Source: Amyelois transitella (lineage: Eukaryota; Arthropoda; Insecta; Lepidoptera; Pyralidae). From it: a stretch of DNA of 64,000 nt. Numbering within the stretch: the first letter of the stretch is position 1; every line of letters starts with the position of its first letter. Location: the NCBI RefSeq assembly GCF_032362555.1, contig NC_083514.1, forward strand, positions 915,001-979,000. Reading direction: 5' to 3'. Shown piece by piece: positions 1-10,734 of this stretch. Below the pieces are notes generated by a model, which searched no databases, had not been told where the DNA came from, and saw only the letters and a list, made by a program, of their open reading frames with translations. A program made the position numbers and the translations under genes.

Positions 1-149
1 GGCGATGGGCTAGCAACCTGTCACTATTTGAATCTCAATTCTATCATTAAGCCAAATAGCTGAGCGTGGCCTATCAGTCTTTTCAAGACTGTTGGCTCTG
101 TCTACCCCACAAGGGATATAGACGTGACCGTATGTATGTATGTATAAAC
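1..149 (+). repeat. Family A repeat, 3' part
   Basis: Begins inside the family A consensus (GGCGATGGGCTAGCAACCTG) at the window edge and runs to the (TATG)n tail. The 5' half lies outside the window. Confidence 0.85.
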
Positions 150-424
150 AGATATAATTCACTACACTCAAAATGCATTTATATACCTACACAAATCTAA
201 TTGTCATTCTGTGTTCTTCCGACTGAGATCAATATGCTAGCAGTGCACTTGATCGTTGCAGAATGCATTGACACAAATGCAGTGATTCGATACGCACTTA
301 CAGACATATAGATTGCTAGTAATACGCTTACATAACAGTTTCAACAAATGTTTTTAATCCCTATCATTATTTATCACCATATTAGCTTTTGGATTAAGAG
401 CTGAATGAAGCATGCTATAACATA

Positions 425-690
425 ACTAGGTGTGCCCGAACGACTTCGTCCGCGTGGAATAGTTATTTTGGGCATCATTGAAGCTTAATGATGAAGGATA
501 AAAAATTAACGTTTTTTTACATTTTCCATTATTTCTTCGCTCCTTACAGTTGCAGCGTGATGTTATATAGCCCAAAGCCTTCCTCGATAAATGGTCTATT
601 TAACACACAAAGAATTTTTCAATTCGAACCAGTAGTTCCTGAGATTAGCGCGTTCAAACAAACAAACTGTTCAGCTTTATAATATTAAGC
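425..690 (+). repeat. Family D repeat
   Basis: Starts with a decayed GTGCCCGAACGACTTCGTCC head. It continues through the family body (TTCAATTCGAACCAGTAGTT) to AGCTTTATAATATTA. It abuts an RTE fragment directly, so one inserted next to or into the other. The 64-aa open frame inside it is not a gene. Confidence 0.75.
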
Positions 691-912
691 TCGGGGTGGG
701 AAGACCTAGACGAACATATCTTGATCAAATTAAGGACGTCCTGGTGAAGGGTCAGGTCAAAAGTGCCCGAAACCGCCGAGCTTGCATGAAGAGAGTTATG
801 AATGTGGATGAAGCAAAGGAAGTATGCAGGGATCGTGGCAAGTGGAAAGAGGTAGTCTCTGCCTACCCCTCCGGGAAAGAGGCGTGAGTTTATGTATGTA
901 TGTATGTATGTA
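691..912 (+). mobile_element. RTE LINE 3' end (family B)
   Basis: The translation reads VGRPRRTYLDQIKDVL through YPSGKEA and a stop, followed by (TATG)n. This is the C-terminal end of the RTE-type ORF seen at greater length at 23.65-24.50 kb. Strongly 5'-truncated. Confidence 0.85.
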
Positions 913-1504
913 TGTTATAATATTAATATAAATTAAAAACGTATTGCGACAAAGAAAAAAGGGCCAAACACAACAAAATCAATTAATTATTCTACGAGTA
1001 ATCCAGCCATTACTATTCAAGTAACTACATTTACAAATGTCGTTGATTAAAACTAATCGTAATCGGCTTAATTGAGGTCACACAGTATTACAATGGGCTT
1101 TAAATCGAGTACGACAAACAAAGCTTTACCTAAATTAACGGCGACACACAAACATACATACAAACAAACAAAAAGACAATTGTAACGTTAGACTTCCCGT
1201 AACGAGATATTTTAATCCTGACCGACAAACGCAAAACCGCCAACTTGAGTCACAGTAACATACAAATAACTTATTGTTTTTCACACACTTTTTGCATTAT
1301 TACAAGGAATCATGTTAGGTACATTTCAATATCAGTCTTTCTCTGTTAGGTTCGGAATAAAGTTATTTTTTTTCTTACACGCCTGCTGTGTTAAAATAAA
1401 GGGTATATAATAAATGATTTTCCACAGCAAATAAACTATATACTTATATAAATATAGGGTACAGTATTCGGGCATAAGATTTTAGAAGTGTAATTGATGT
1501 TCTT
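913..1504. other. AT-rich intergenic, no gene seen
   Basis: No coding exon, RNA gene or recognised repeat was seen here. Confidence 0.5.
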
Positions 1505-1755
1505 TGGAGGTAGGTGCCGTGTGGTTTCCGGCACCAATAAAAAAAAGGAAAAAGACCACTACACGACGCTAAAGGATAGGCGATATACACTTGAGATTCA
1601 TCTTTTAGGCGATAGGCTAGCAACCTGTAACTATTTGAATCTCAATTGTATCAGTAAGCCAACAGCTGAACGTGGCCTATCAGTCTTTTCAAGACCATTG
1701 GCTCTGTCTACCTCGCAAGCGATATAGACGTGATAATATATATGTATGTAATTAA
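1505..1755 (+). repeat. Family A repeat, near full length
   Basis: Has the hairpin head GGTGCCGTGTGG...CCGGCACC and the GCGATAGGCTAGCAACCTG core. It ends in GATATAGACGTGATAATATA with a short ATGT tail. The 'GGATGTCGTAAAAGGCGACTAAGG' section is shortened. Confidence 0.85.
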
Positions 1756-2179
1756 TGTACTAGTGAGTATGACGTAGCAACTGACGATTGTGACAACATA
1801 ACGTTCTCATCATACACCTCAATTCTGAAATTTACGAGTATTTTACAGAGTTACAAATGCGCAGACGCGACAAATCTTTCATATATGTAGTTTCAAACAC
1901 AATCTATGAAACTTTTTCGCTATTAAAAAAAAAACAAACCAACTTATTATATGACTGTAAAAATTGTTTTCGGTGGTAAATAAAATAAAAAAAGAACCTT
2001 CTACACTGTTATCACGTACCACAGGTAATCAAAGTTCAACATTCACAATAACACGATTAATTCACAATCTGTGACATTACAACCTCGTCCTCTTTCCATT
2101 ATGATATAACAGGTCTATTTTTTATTTATACTAGAATAAAGTAACTACGCGTTGATGGCATAAATATTATAATTAAACT

Positions 2180-2386
2180 AGAGGCCGCCCGCGACTTCGT
2201 CCGCATGGAAACCCTATCAATCCCGCGGGAACTCTGGGATAAAAAGTAGCCTGTGTGTTATTCTGGGTCTTCAGCTACCTACATACCAAATTTCATGGTA
2301 ATCGGTTCAGTAGTTTTTGCGTGAAAGAGTAACAAACATCCATACATCCATACAAACTTTCGCCTTTATAATAGTAGTAGGATACG
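2180..2386 (+). repeat. Family D repeat, subfamily D2
   Basis: Head GCCCGCGACTTCGTCCGC, then CCAAATTTCATGGTAATCGG and a tail of CCATACATCCATACAAAC followed by TTTATAATAGTAGTAGGATA. The body differs from D proper (425-690), so this is a separate subfamily or family sharing the head. Confidence 0.7.
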
Positions 2387-2700
2387 TGGCGCCATGTGGT
2401 TCCCGGCACCAATACAAAAAATAATAGGACCACTCCATCTCTATCCCATGGATGTCGTAAAAGCCGATTAAGGGATAGGCTTACAAACATGGGATTCTTT
2501 TTTAGGCGATGGTCTAGCAACCTGTCACTATTTCAATCTCAATTCTATCATTAAGCCAAAAAGCTGAACGTGGCCATTCAGTCTTTTCAAGAAAGAAGAG
2601 AAAGAAGAGAAAAGACTGAATGGCCACGGCCATTCAGTCTTTTCAACTCTAGTCTACCCCGCAAGGGATATAGACGTGACCATATGTATGTATGTAGGTC
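2387..2700 (+). repeat. Family A repeat with internal inverted duplication
   Basis: A full-length copy interrupted at 2570-2646. The 19-bp segment GTGGCCATTCAGTCTTTTC is followed by its exact reverse complement at 2609-2627 and then by a second direct copy. A purine-rich AAGAAAGAAGAGAAAG spacer separates the first two. Confidence 0.85.
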
Positions 2701-2907
2701 TATTTTTTTTGTACTAGAACAAAGTAATTACGCGTTGACGGCATAAATATTAATTAAATACGTGTCATCAGTTGAATAGATGATCGCCATTTAGGTACGT
2801 TTCTGTCACGGAAGCCATGTCAGTGTCTCATGTGCGTCTCCGAAATGTTAGTGGTCGTGAGCTGACTCCGGGTTCCTCTCTAGGGGCACAAATAAGTCAA
2901 ACATTAA

Positions 2908-3133
2908 AATGATGGAGAGAGGAGAGTGTGGAGGGAAAGGTCGGAGTGGGAAGACCTAGACGAACGTATCTTGATCAAATTAAGGACGTCCTGTTAAAGG
3001 GTCAGGTCAAAAGTATAAGTAATGAATGTGGATGAAGCGAAGGAAGTATGCAGAGATCGTGGCAAGTGGAAAGAGGTAGTCTCTGCCTACCCCTCCGGGA
3101 AAGAGGCGTGATTTTATGTATGTAAGTATGTTT
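2908..3133 (+). mobile_element. RTE LINE 3' end (family B)
   Basis: Starts at ATGGAGAGAGGAGAGTGTGG, continues through the GRPRRTYLDQIKDVL segment, and ends GCGTGATTTTATGTATGTA. A deletion removes the bases coding for the RNRRACMKR segment. Confidence 0.85.
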
Positions 3134-3267
3134 TAAGATGATGATCGTGGTGTACTATTTGTGAAATGATGAGTTTTCCAAGTCTCATACACCTTGTTCA
3201 CAATAAGTTCTTAATATATTTTGCACGCGTTGCTGTTTACAATGTGACAGAAGAACTACCACGGAAA

Positions 3268-3386
3268 CATATACATACATACATACATAAAATCACGCCT
3301 CTTTCTCGGAGGGGTAGGCAGAGACTACATCTTTCCACTTGCCACGATCTCTGTATACTTCCTTCGCATCCAGATTCATAACTCTC
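3268..3386 (-). mobile_element. RTE LINE 3' end, minus strand
   Basis: Reverse complement of the terminal ~110 bp of family B, starting at its (CATA)n tail. Severely 5'-truncated. Confidence 0.8.
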
Positions 3387-3432
3387 TAAACAAACATATA
3401 AAATATATTATTTACTTAGAAAATGTCCTCTT

Positions 3433-3585
3433 TTAAGCGATGGGCTAGCAACCTGATACTATTTGAATCTCAATTCTATCATTAAACCAAATAGCTGAAC
3501 GTGGCCTTTCAATCTTTTGATGTTTGTTGCCTCTATCTACCCCGCAAGGGATATAGGCGTGATTATATGTTATGTTATAGTTTGA
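3433..3585 (+). repeat. Family A repeat, 3' part
   Basis: Matches from TTTAAGCGATGGGCTAGCAA to GATATAGGCGTGATTATATG. The head is missing. Confidence 0.8.
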
Positions 3586-3762
3586 AATGTTATCCGATGT
3601 TTCACAGTCTATATACTTAAAAACAATAAATCAAGCATTGTCTAAATACTTTTCATGTACCAAAATAAAATAATAACAGTAACACTAACTGAAGGTACTT
3701 TAACTGGAATTTAACGCAACAAAGTAATTAAGATAACGACGAAGGTAGATCCATAACCTTAC

Positions 3763-4040
3763 CCTTGCACGTCGAGCCTCGCTCGGCATCGATAACCAAT
3801 CGCTTGTAGATAAACAACACAATCCTACAACGCTGTATCTGATAACAGCGGGAAAACATGACACAATATGACGCACTCACTGCACATTGCACCACACACA
3901 ATGTATAGGAATTTCAATCAAAATTTTTACCACCTCTATTTACTAAGCGCTCGGTGAAATATCCAATTTTGAATTTCGAAAACGCGACCGCTACTATGAG
4001 AACTCGAACGAATCACGTGCGCGTTACGTGCGTCCGCGCC
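3763..4040 (-). promoter_or_regulatory. Candidate minus-strand promoter and first exon
   Basis: A CpG-richer islet contains an E-box-like CACGTG. On the minus strand it ends in a good donor (GTGCAAGG|GTAAGGTT, exon end 3763). From an ATG at 3859-3857 the frame stays open to the donor (first residues MFSRCYQIQR), leaving phase 1. It may be a coding or untranslated first exon of a gene left of the window. No direct evidence of transcription. Confidence 0.28.
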
Positions 4041-5003
4041 TAGTGACTACCAAACGCAACTGTCGTGTACGCCTCGCAATTTCGCACGCTTCCTTGTTAA
4101 GTAAAAAAAAAAAAGACGTGGGTTACATCTTAGGTCGAGTTCAAACAGTGGAAATTCTTAGGAAAAAGAATACAAAACGGCGTGTCACCTGCCATGTGGT
4201 ATGTCATATCAAAAGATGATAATTTAATGTCAAAAATGCCAAACATGCAAATTTTTATGACGCGCGATATTCTGATTTCGCAGTTTCCGCTTGTACATTT
4301 TTTTGACATGCAGGAAGTGAATAAGTGAATAATAAAGTAATACCAAGAAAATCATGCAAATAACTAAGTTTATTCGGACGAAGATACTCAATAATAAAGT
4401 CTTATCAAAGCAGTATTCGGTCGCGATTCTCGGGATGGTAAAACTCGCGAGTAATAAAGATTCGAGCAACAATTAATAAAATAAAAAAAAAAGGTTAATT
4501 TGCACGTGTATGCGCGTGCGCCTTTATGAATAGTAAATTGCAGACGATTCCGTGTCCGTATTCCTCATTCCGAGGAGATTCATTCACTGATAGTTCACTG
4601 AAGCGTGATGGCAAAACAACGAGTATTGTGAAGATTATACCATAAAAAGTCTGATTATAACGAGGCAGTAGAAGCCTAGATAAGAAATGGCGTATCTAAT
4701 GAGAGATAAGTGATAGAACGAATTGAGGGAAATGAACTTACTGTGCCGACTTTACACAAAAAGTTGGGATAAAGTAGTCAAGGTGCAAATTCTACACAAT
4801 TCTTAAGGATGCCGGTACCCAAGGAGGATGCAGCCGGGATAAATAATGATTTCAAAACAATTTGAGTGATTAAAATCATTGATCATGAGACAGGAGTGTC
4901 ATCAAAGTCTGATCGGAGTATACTAGACATAACCAAAAGCTTGCCGGTTAATCAGTAATACCAGAAGCATAATTTTGTTACATTTGTTGTTTTATTATAA
5001 TGA
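4041..5003. other. Intergenic, no gene seen
   Basis: No repeat match beyond a weak family C-like scrap near 4810-4890 (GGAGGATGCAGCCGGG). Short open frames here look random. Confidence 0.4.
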
Positions 5004-5107
5004 TCAATTCTACCATTCAGAAACAGCCAAACGCGGCCTATCAGCTTTTCAAGATACTTGGCTCTGTCTGCCCCGCGAGGGATATAGACGTGGTTATATG
5101 TATGATA
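5004..5107 (+). repeat. Family A repeat, 3' fragment
   Basis: Runs from TTCTACCATTCAGAAACAGCC to GATATAGACGTGGTTATATG. Only the last ~100 bp are kept. Confidence 0.75.
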
Positions 5108-5154
5108 TTGTAATGATATTGTCAATACATTATTGATATATTTTATAAAACATA

Positions 5155-5208
5155 TCTGACACCATGTGCGCCTCTTTCTCACTGGGATAGGCAGAGACAT
5201 ATTACCAC
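5155..5208 (-). mobile_element. Decayed RTE LINE tail
   Basis: GCGCCTCTTTCTCACTGGGATAGGCAGAGAC matches the reverse complement of the RTE terminal codons (SAYPSGKEA) with several changes. Confidence 0.5.
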
Positions 5209-5856
5209 CATTAGTTAATACTCTTGACCTTTCGCTCTCCGGTTTGATAATGGTACAATGTATTCACTCATCTACATTTCTATTCTAAGTCTGGATTATT
5301 GTGAAGTAGACGTTATTGAAGAAAATGCTGCACTGCAGTTTGTTACCGCTTCTTCTGCACTGACGCTTTGAAAGCGGCAGTAAACATAGTTTTAAGTAAT
5401 TTATTTTACATCAACCAACGTTGTTACAAACCAAAAGATATGACAATTATTAAGTGACGTTCGAAAAGTCCCATAATAATGACTAAAAAAAAAGAAATTA
5501 ATTCGAATTTGTACGTAATGGTAAATTAAATAAGTAATCAATTTCTGTGTAAATATCTATGCAATAAAGATATTAAAAAAAAAACAAATGGTAGGTACGC
5601 ATGTAGCGTATCATTTTGTGGTATCCTCACAACAGTATTTGCCAGCAGTAGAAACCGCCGCCTTGTCCTTTACGCTTACAGTCCCCGAAGAACAATGCCA
5701 TCAGAAACAATGCCGTCGCGAAAAATAACGTGTGTATTCATTTGTTCAGCTGTTTCTGTGTCAGATGCGACACCGGTGAATAGCGAATTGGCGACCGAAA
5801 AGAGCACAGAGTTTGCTTTTTTCAAATTTTAACAATTATCTAATGAAAGAGATCTT

Positions 5857-6130
5857 TTGCCGTGTGGTTGCCGGCACCAATAATAAAAACATAAAGAGAA
5901 TATGACCAATTCTTCTGATTGCCATGGATGTCGTAAAAGGCGGCTAAGGGATAGGTTTATTAACTTGGGATTCTTCTTTTAGGCGATGGGCTAGCAACCT
6001 GTCACTATTTGAATCTCAATTCTATCGTCAAGCCAAAAAGCTGAACGTGGCGTATCAGTCTCTCCAAGACTGTTGGCTCTGTCTAGCCCGTAAGGGATAA
6101 ATACGTGACTTTATGTGTGTATACGAAAAC
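5857..6130 (+). repeat. Family A repeat, full length
   Basis: Complete from TGCCGTGTGGTTGCCGGCACC to GTGACTTTATGTGTGTA. It keeps the head, the GGATGTCGTAAAAGGCG block, the GGCTAGCAACCTGTCAC core and the GACTGTTGGCTCTGTCTA block. Confidence 0.9.
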
Positions 6131-6447
6131 CAGTGGTAATGGCGTCAGAAAAATACCGGTAAATCTCTTTATTTGAAACTCCTTTTTAGATATGGTCGTG
6201 TTAAAAACTATACCGACACACTTTCTGTAAAACGGCAATGTGTTTTTATCGATATCATTCTAGAACATAACAGTTAACGAGTCGATAATTGCACATTTGT
6301 CCAGTTAAATTTGTGTCGGCCGTAATGTCCTTATTGGCCTGGTAATAACATTAACTGTGGGAAACTAAGTTGACCTAAGTGGTATCCTTGAAATTGATAC
6401 GTCACTTATGTATGGAGATTTATTTGTTCATAAATCAATAATGTTTT

Positions 6448-6650
6448 GTAGTTCCCGGCACTAAACTCTCTCTACACTCCCATCTCTTTTCCACTGATAT
6501 CGTAAAAGGCGACTAAGGGAATAGGAAAATTCATCCAATATGGGTTAGGTTCCCCTCAATGGTTCCGGAGAAAAGGCGGGTGAAACTTCGTGTAAAAACC
6601 TGACTTACCTAATCCAGGAACGAAACGAAGCGACAAAATGCGCGCCGTGG
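6448..6650 (+). repeat. Family A head fragment followed by decayed family C
   Basis: GTAGTTCCCGGCACTAAAC and GATATCGTAAAAGGCGACTA are family A. AACTTCGTGTAAAAACCTGACT at 6580-6605 is the family C core. Both are partial. Confidence 0.55.
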
Positions 6651-6703
6651 GCACGCCTTTAGAAAGGTGAGGAAGAAGGAGAAGGTTAATATTTAATTCT
6701 TAC

Positions 6704-7426
6704 CTTTTCGCTATCTGAGGGAAGAGTCCCATAGCCGTACCAGCTCCTAGCCGCCCTCAGTCTCGGCTCCTCCTTTGGGGACAACAGCCCACTGCCCCAC
6801 CTGACCAGGCCTTCGGCCACGGCCGCCACGCTCGGCGTACTAGGGCTCCCATTCGGGGAACCGGGCGAAACAAAACCCTTCTCAGCCACGGGAGGCAAAG
6901 TAGGCCTCGCGCATCCCGTCCGCCTCTCATATATCCTCTTCAAAGGCTCATCACAATCAGTCTCCAACAACCCCTTCTTGTCACTCCCCCTCTTGACCTC
7001 CGCTATCCTCTTCACATCTTGATTCTGGACCCTCAGAATCTTGGGGTCGGAATCTTTCCTCTTCGCGCTCTCGTTCGACTCCTGGCGTGAAAGCAGCGCC
7101 TTTTTCAAACTCTCGCTGGAGTCCTGTTTCGAGAGTTGAGCCTTGTCCTCCCTCTTGTCATCTTTGGAGAGCAACGCTCGTTTGAGGCTGTCAGACGAGT
7201 CTTGCTTGTTGATGAGTTTCCTCGGGCATTCTGTGTTGAGGGAATCTGTCGTTTTTGATATGAGGAGTTTCGGGTAGTCGTACGGGGTGTGATCGTTTGG
7301 TGGGTTGAGTTCTAAGGAGCGTCTGTTCTTCCGTTTGTCTGCTGGCGCGATCTGCGCTTTGACGGGCAAGAGCCGCCGGGGCAGCAGGCTGCGGTGGTCA
7401 GCGAGCGGCGACTCCGGTCGGAACAT
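6704..7426 (-). CDS. Coding exon of an unrecognised Ser/Lys-rich disordered protein
   Basis: Open for 241 codons from ATG at 7426. On the minus strand it ends in a strong donor (CGAAAAG|GTAAGAAT), phase 0, so the protein continues left of the window. An acceptor (TTTGTTCCAG) lies 43 nt upstream of the ATG, at about 7470. In the ATG frame a TAG sits between them, so the ATG is probably the true start behind a spliced 5' UTR. The protein is low-complexity and basic, with no domain I recognise. Residues ~74-124 carry three related units of the form KQDSS-E/D-SLK-K/R-ALLS, which look like phosphorylatable serine clusters. Residues 185-215 are Pro/Ser/Gly-rich. GC content is much higher than in the flanks. 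Function unknown; confident only that the exon is real. Confidence 0.7.
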
Positions 7427-7479
7427 GGCGGGTGGCGGTGCTGCTCTGCCTACCCTGCTCTATATCCCCCTGGAACAAA

Positions 7480-8385
7480 GATATTTTCTTGTCAGTAAGA
7501 CAGTACCAATAAGTTCAGCTTGGTATTTTTTTGGATCGTGTTCTCGAAAAAGCGGAAAAATCTTTGTTGGTCTATTATTTACCAACAGCCTCATCTTTCC
7601 TATCAAAACATGACAAATAGATTAACTGATTAATTATAAAACGCGTTAACTGTTACTCGCATAAATGAATATTACTCGCACAAATGAATATTGAGGTAAA
7701 GAAAGAAATCATCTATACTGATGAAATTGAACTCCTAAATTCCTTAATTTCCCCCTGGTCGATCGAATACATCATCTTTTTTTTTATCATTTCCATCCTC
7801 ATATTCTGAAGTGACTAAATCAGGAGCTACTCCCATGTGACTTGGAATTCATTCCAGCTTAGATTATTATCACTATTTTATAGACACGATTCGATTGTCT
7901 AACTGTACACGTGCAACTTTCCTCACGATGTTTTCCCTCACCGTAAAATGACATCGGAGAAACCAGATAAGTGATACTTCAGCAGTATCACAACATGGCG
8001 CAGGTTAACAGGTTATCAAATCAATAACACCGTGAGAGTCGTTCACGGAAAAACGGATTCTATATCGCAAAAAATAAAGCCTACATTTCCTTGATATGTT
8101 AGTTAATAAGTCTTATCACTATCCCGGCGATAGCATTATACATTTCTCTGCAGTTTTATGTGAAGGCAAATAGTACTGTGTGAATTAACAATGATTCTGT
8201 CTATCATTTTATCGTCTGAACACACGTTTTTGTTTGCATTACGATAAGACGACGTTACTGAGGAAATCGAGACGGTGTTAATTAGAAAAACGTGACCAAA
8301 CAGATAATACGAGGTGAAAAACATCGAAGACGTTCTGGCAAAAAATCAAGCAAGTGTACCCGAAATCGACGATTTTAGGGAATGC
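7480..8385. other. Intergenic or intronic, no gene seen
   Basis: AT-rich with no recognised repeat. It may be the 5' intron upstream of the 6.7-7.4 kb exon on the minus strand. Confidence 0.4.
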
Positions 8386-8485
8386 ATTGGGAATGTGGAT
8401 GAGGCGAAGAGTATGTATGTAAGTGCAAAGATGTAGTCTCTGTCTATCCCTCCGGGAGAGAGACGTTATTTTGTGTATAAATCCC
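8386..8485 (+). mobile_element. Decayed RTE LINE tail
   Basis: AATGTGGATGAGGCGAAGAG and CTCTGTCTATCCCTCCGGGAGAGAGACG match the family B terminal codons with indels. Confidence 0.6.
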
Positions 8486-8862
8486 TGTTTTTGGAGAGTG
8501 TTGTAATTCAAACTTTTAATTTTGGCCTTAAGACTTTTTAAATGAAAATTAAGATCAAACGCTTCTACTTAAATATCTTTTTAAGCCGAGTTTTTTTGAC
8601 ACGGATCCTTTTCTCTGAAAATGGACTTTGTTGGAAAACAAAATACTATGTTAGGATTTATTTATTATAATGTGCAAGAAAAAGAAATACAAAAAATGAT
8701 TCCGCATCCTCTTGGTGATGTCACATTCGTGCTTTCTGGAAAAATTGGGGACCCACTTGTAAACAATACCACGTTCCAGGCGTGACCTTATAACTAGTGA
8801 GTGGAACTACATAATATGTTTTAAACAAAAATACCTACGAAATAACTACCTAGTACCTAGTG

Positions 8863-9120
8863 CCGTGTAGGACCACTCAATCTCGTTCCCATGAAAGTCT
8901 TAAAAGGCGAACAAGGGAAAGGCATGCATTTGCAGACTTGGTATTTTATTTTATTTTATTATTGGTATACTTTTTTTAGGCGATGCCCTAGCAACCAGTC
9001 ACTATTTGAATCTCAATTCTATCATTAAGCCAAACAGCTGAACGTGGCCTGTCAGTCTTTTAAGTCTGCTCGCTCTGGGTACCCTCCCAAAGGAATACAG
9101 ACGTGATTATATGAATAAAT
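8863..9120 (+). repeat. Family A repeat, degenerate
   Basis: The head is shortened to GTGCCGTGTAGG. The core GCGATGCCCTAGCAACCAGTC and the tail GACGTGATTATATGAATAA are recognisable. An (ATTTT)n-like expansion sits at 8940-8965. Confidence 0.8.
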
Positions 9121-9841
9121 GTTGATGCAAAAAAAAATGGTTTTGACTGTTATGCCGCGGTATCTACATCGCATATTTCAAACTAACGATTCTCGATGTG
9201 TAAGCCAGTAAGATCCCACCGTGTCTGCGTCAACAAGACAAGATTCCCAAAATGGCGACTTGGCATCTTGATAAATATTTTACAAGATACATATTCTCAT
9301 TTCGCAGTCGAGAAATGAAGTAAACAAACTTACATTTTTTTTAGATTTCTCAAAATTTCAAACGCGTTTTGTTGCAATACTGTTTTTGCTTTTCTGTCGA
9401 ATTTTTTTTCTTTACAAGACTGTTGGCTCTGTTAATGTGATGAGTTTTGTAGGTGTTACTAATTTCGTCGCTTCTTTTTCAAGATGGCGTTAAATTTAAA
9501 TTCGTCGTTTTCTTTGTAGGTGCCGCTAAATTGACGCGGGCGAAGCTGCGGTTATAGACATAGTTATTGTCATACTCGTAAAATTCATGGACAAGCCTGA
9601 GCCAACACCGTCTGGAATTTTCCATATTCATTGTTTTTTTTTTCTAATACCGTCAAGACAAGACATATAGTATTTCGTCTTATGATGGTTCTATTGTAAT
9701 CTTTAATTTTATTGTATTACTAGTACAATAGATAGCATAGGTGACATTTAACTTAACACTATTGTTCTCTGTTCGCAGTAGGTACAGTCGTCATGTTACG
9801 AATGTACGAGAAACTGCAATTCAATACGATGATTGAGGTTA

Positions 9842-9945
9842 AACTTCGTGATGCGTATTCACTGCAGAGATCGTGGCAAGTGGAAAGAGGTAGTCTCTGC
9901 CTACCCCTCCGGGAAAGAGGCGTGATTTTATATGTATGTATTCAC
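9842..9945 (+). mobile_element. RTE LINE 3' end (family B)
   Basis: Keeps only CAGAGATCGTGGCAAGTGG through GGGAAAGAGGCGTGATTTTATATGTATGTA. The 134-aa open frame overlapping it is accidental. Confidence 0.8.
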
Positions 9946-10059
9946 TTCCACGTCTACATTAATACCAACAAACGTTATAAATGCGATAGTAAATTTATTT
10001 GTTTGTTGTTATATCACGCGTTATCTTCCGAAACAATCTTGTTAAAATTTTGCGAAATA

Positions 10060-10063
<4 letters not shown>

Positions 10064-10111
<48 letters not shown>
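10064..10111. repeat. (TA)n microsatellite
   Basis: About 24 TA units directly abut the left inverted repeat of the composite element. Confidence 0.95.
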
Positions 10112-10114
<3 letters not shown>

Positions 10115-10734
10115 GTGAATATACGCTATTTGAATTTCAATGGTCTTTAGAAAATGTTTATGTTAAACTTATTATATTATTGTTTCTCTATGTTTAAACA
10201 ATAAATAACATGGCCTTTTATCTGGCCCACATAGTCTAATCACGAAAATTGTTTAATTTAAAGCATTATTAGCTTAAAAAATTAAAAATGTATACTCCTC
10301 TGGCCTTCCCATTCATGCATTATAATGATTGAACGGCAATATACTTTAAATACAAATACACAAATATGTTTTTTTTAAATTATTACTAACTGTTATAAAT
10401 ATCGAAACATATTTAATCAAAATACATTGTAAAAATATTTAATAATATGAAAAAAATAAAACTTGTTTTCATGTCATGTTACAAATACGTCACTTCATCT
10501 GGCGAAACTCTAAAGAACAAAAATTTCACTTAAAATCGCCAATTTGTGTTTTGATCTTAAACTGGGCGCGTCGAACAGTGTGAAGTTAGGGCCAGGCCAC
10601 AACAGTGCGTTGCGGCGTCGCATCGTAAAAACAACATCGCACAGCTATGCGATGCGATGTCGCAACGCAAAAATTTCATCGGATACGACATCGTACGTAA
10701 AGACGCTAACCAACGTTTCAGTTTCTAGTGAGAC

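Noticed and set aside
9793-10197. 134-codon open frame, plus strand
   Set aside because: It is built from an RTE tail, a (TA)n run read as Tyr-Ile repeats, and transposon sequence.
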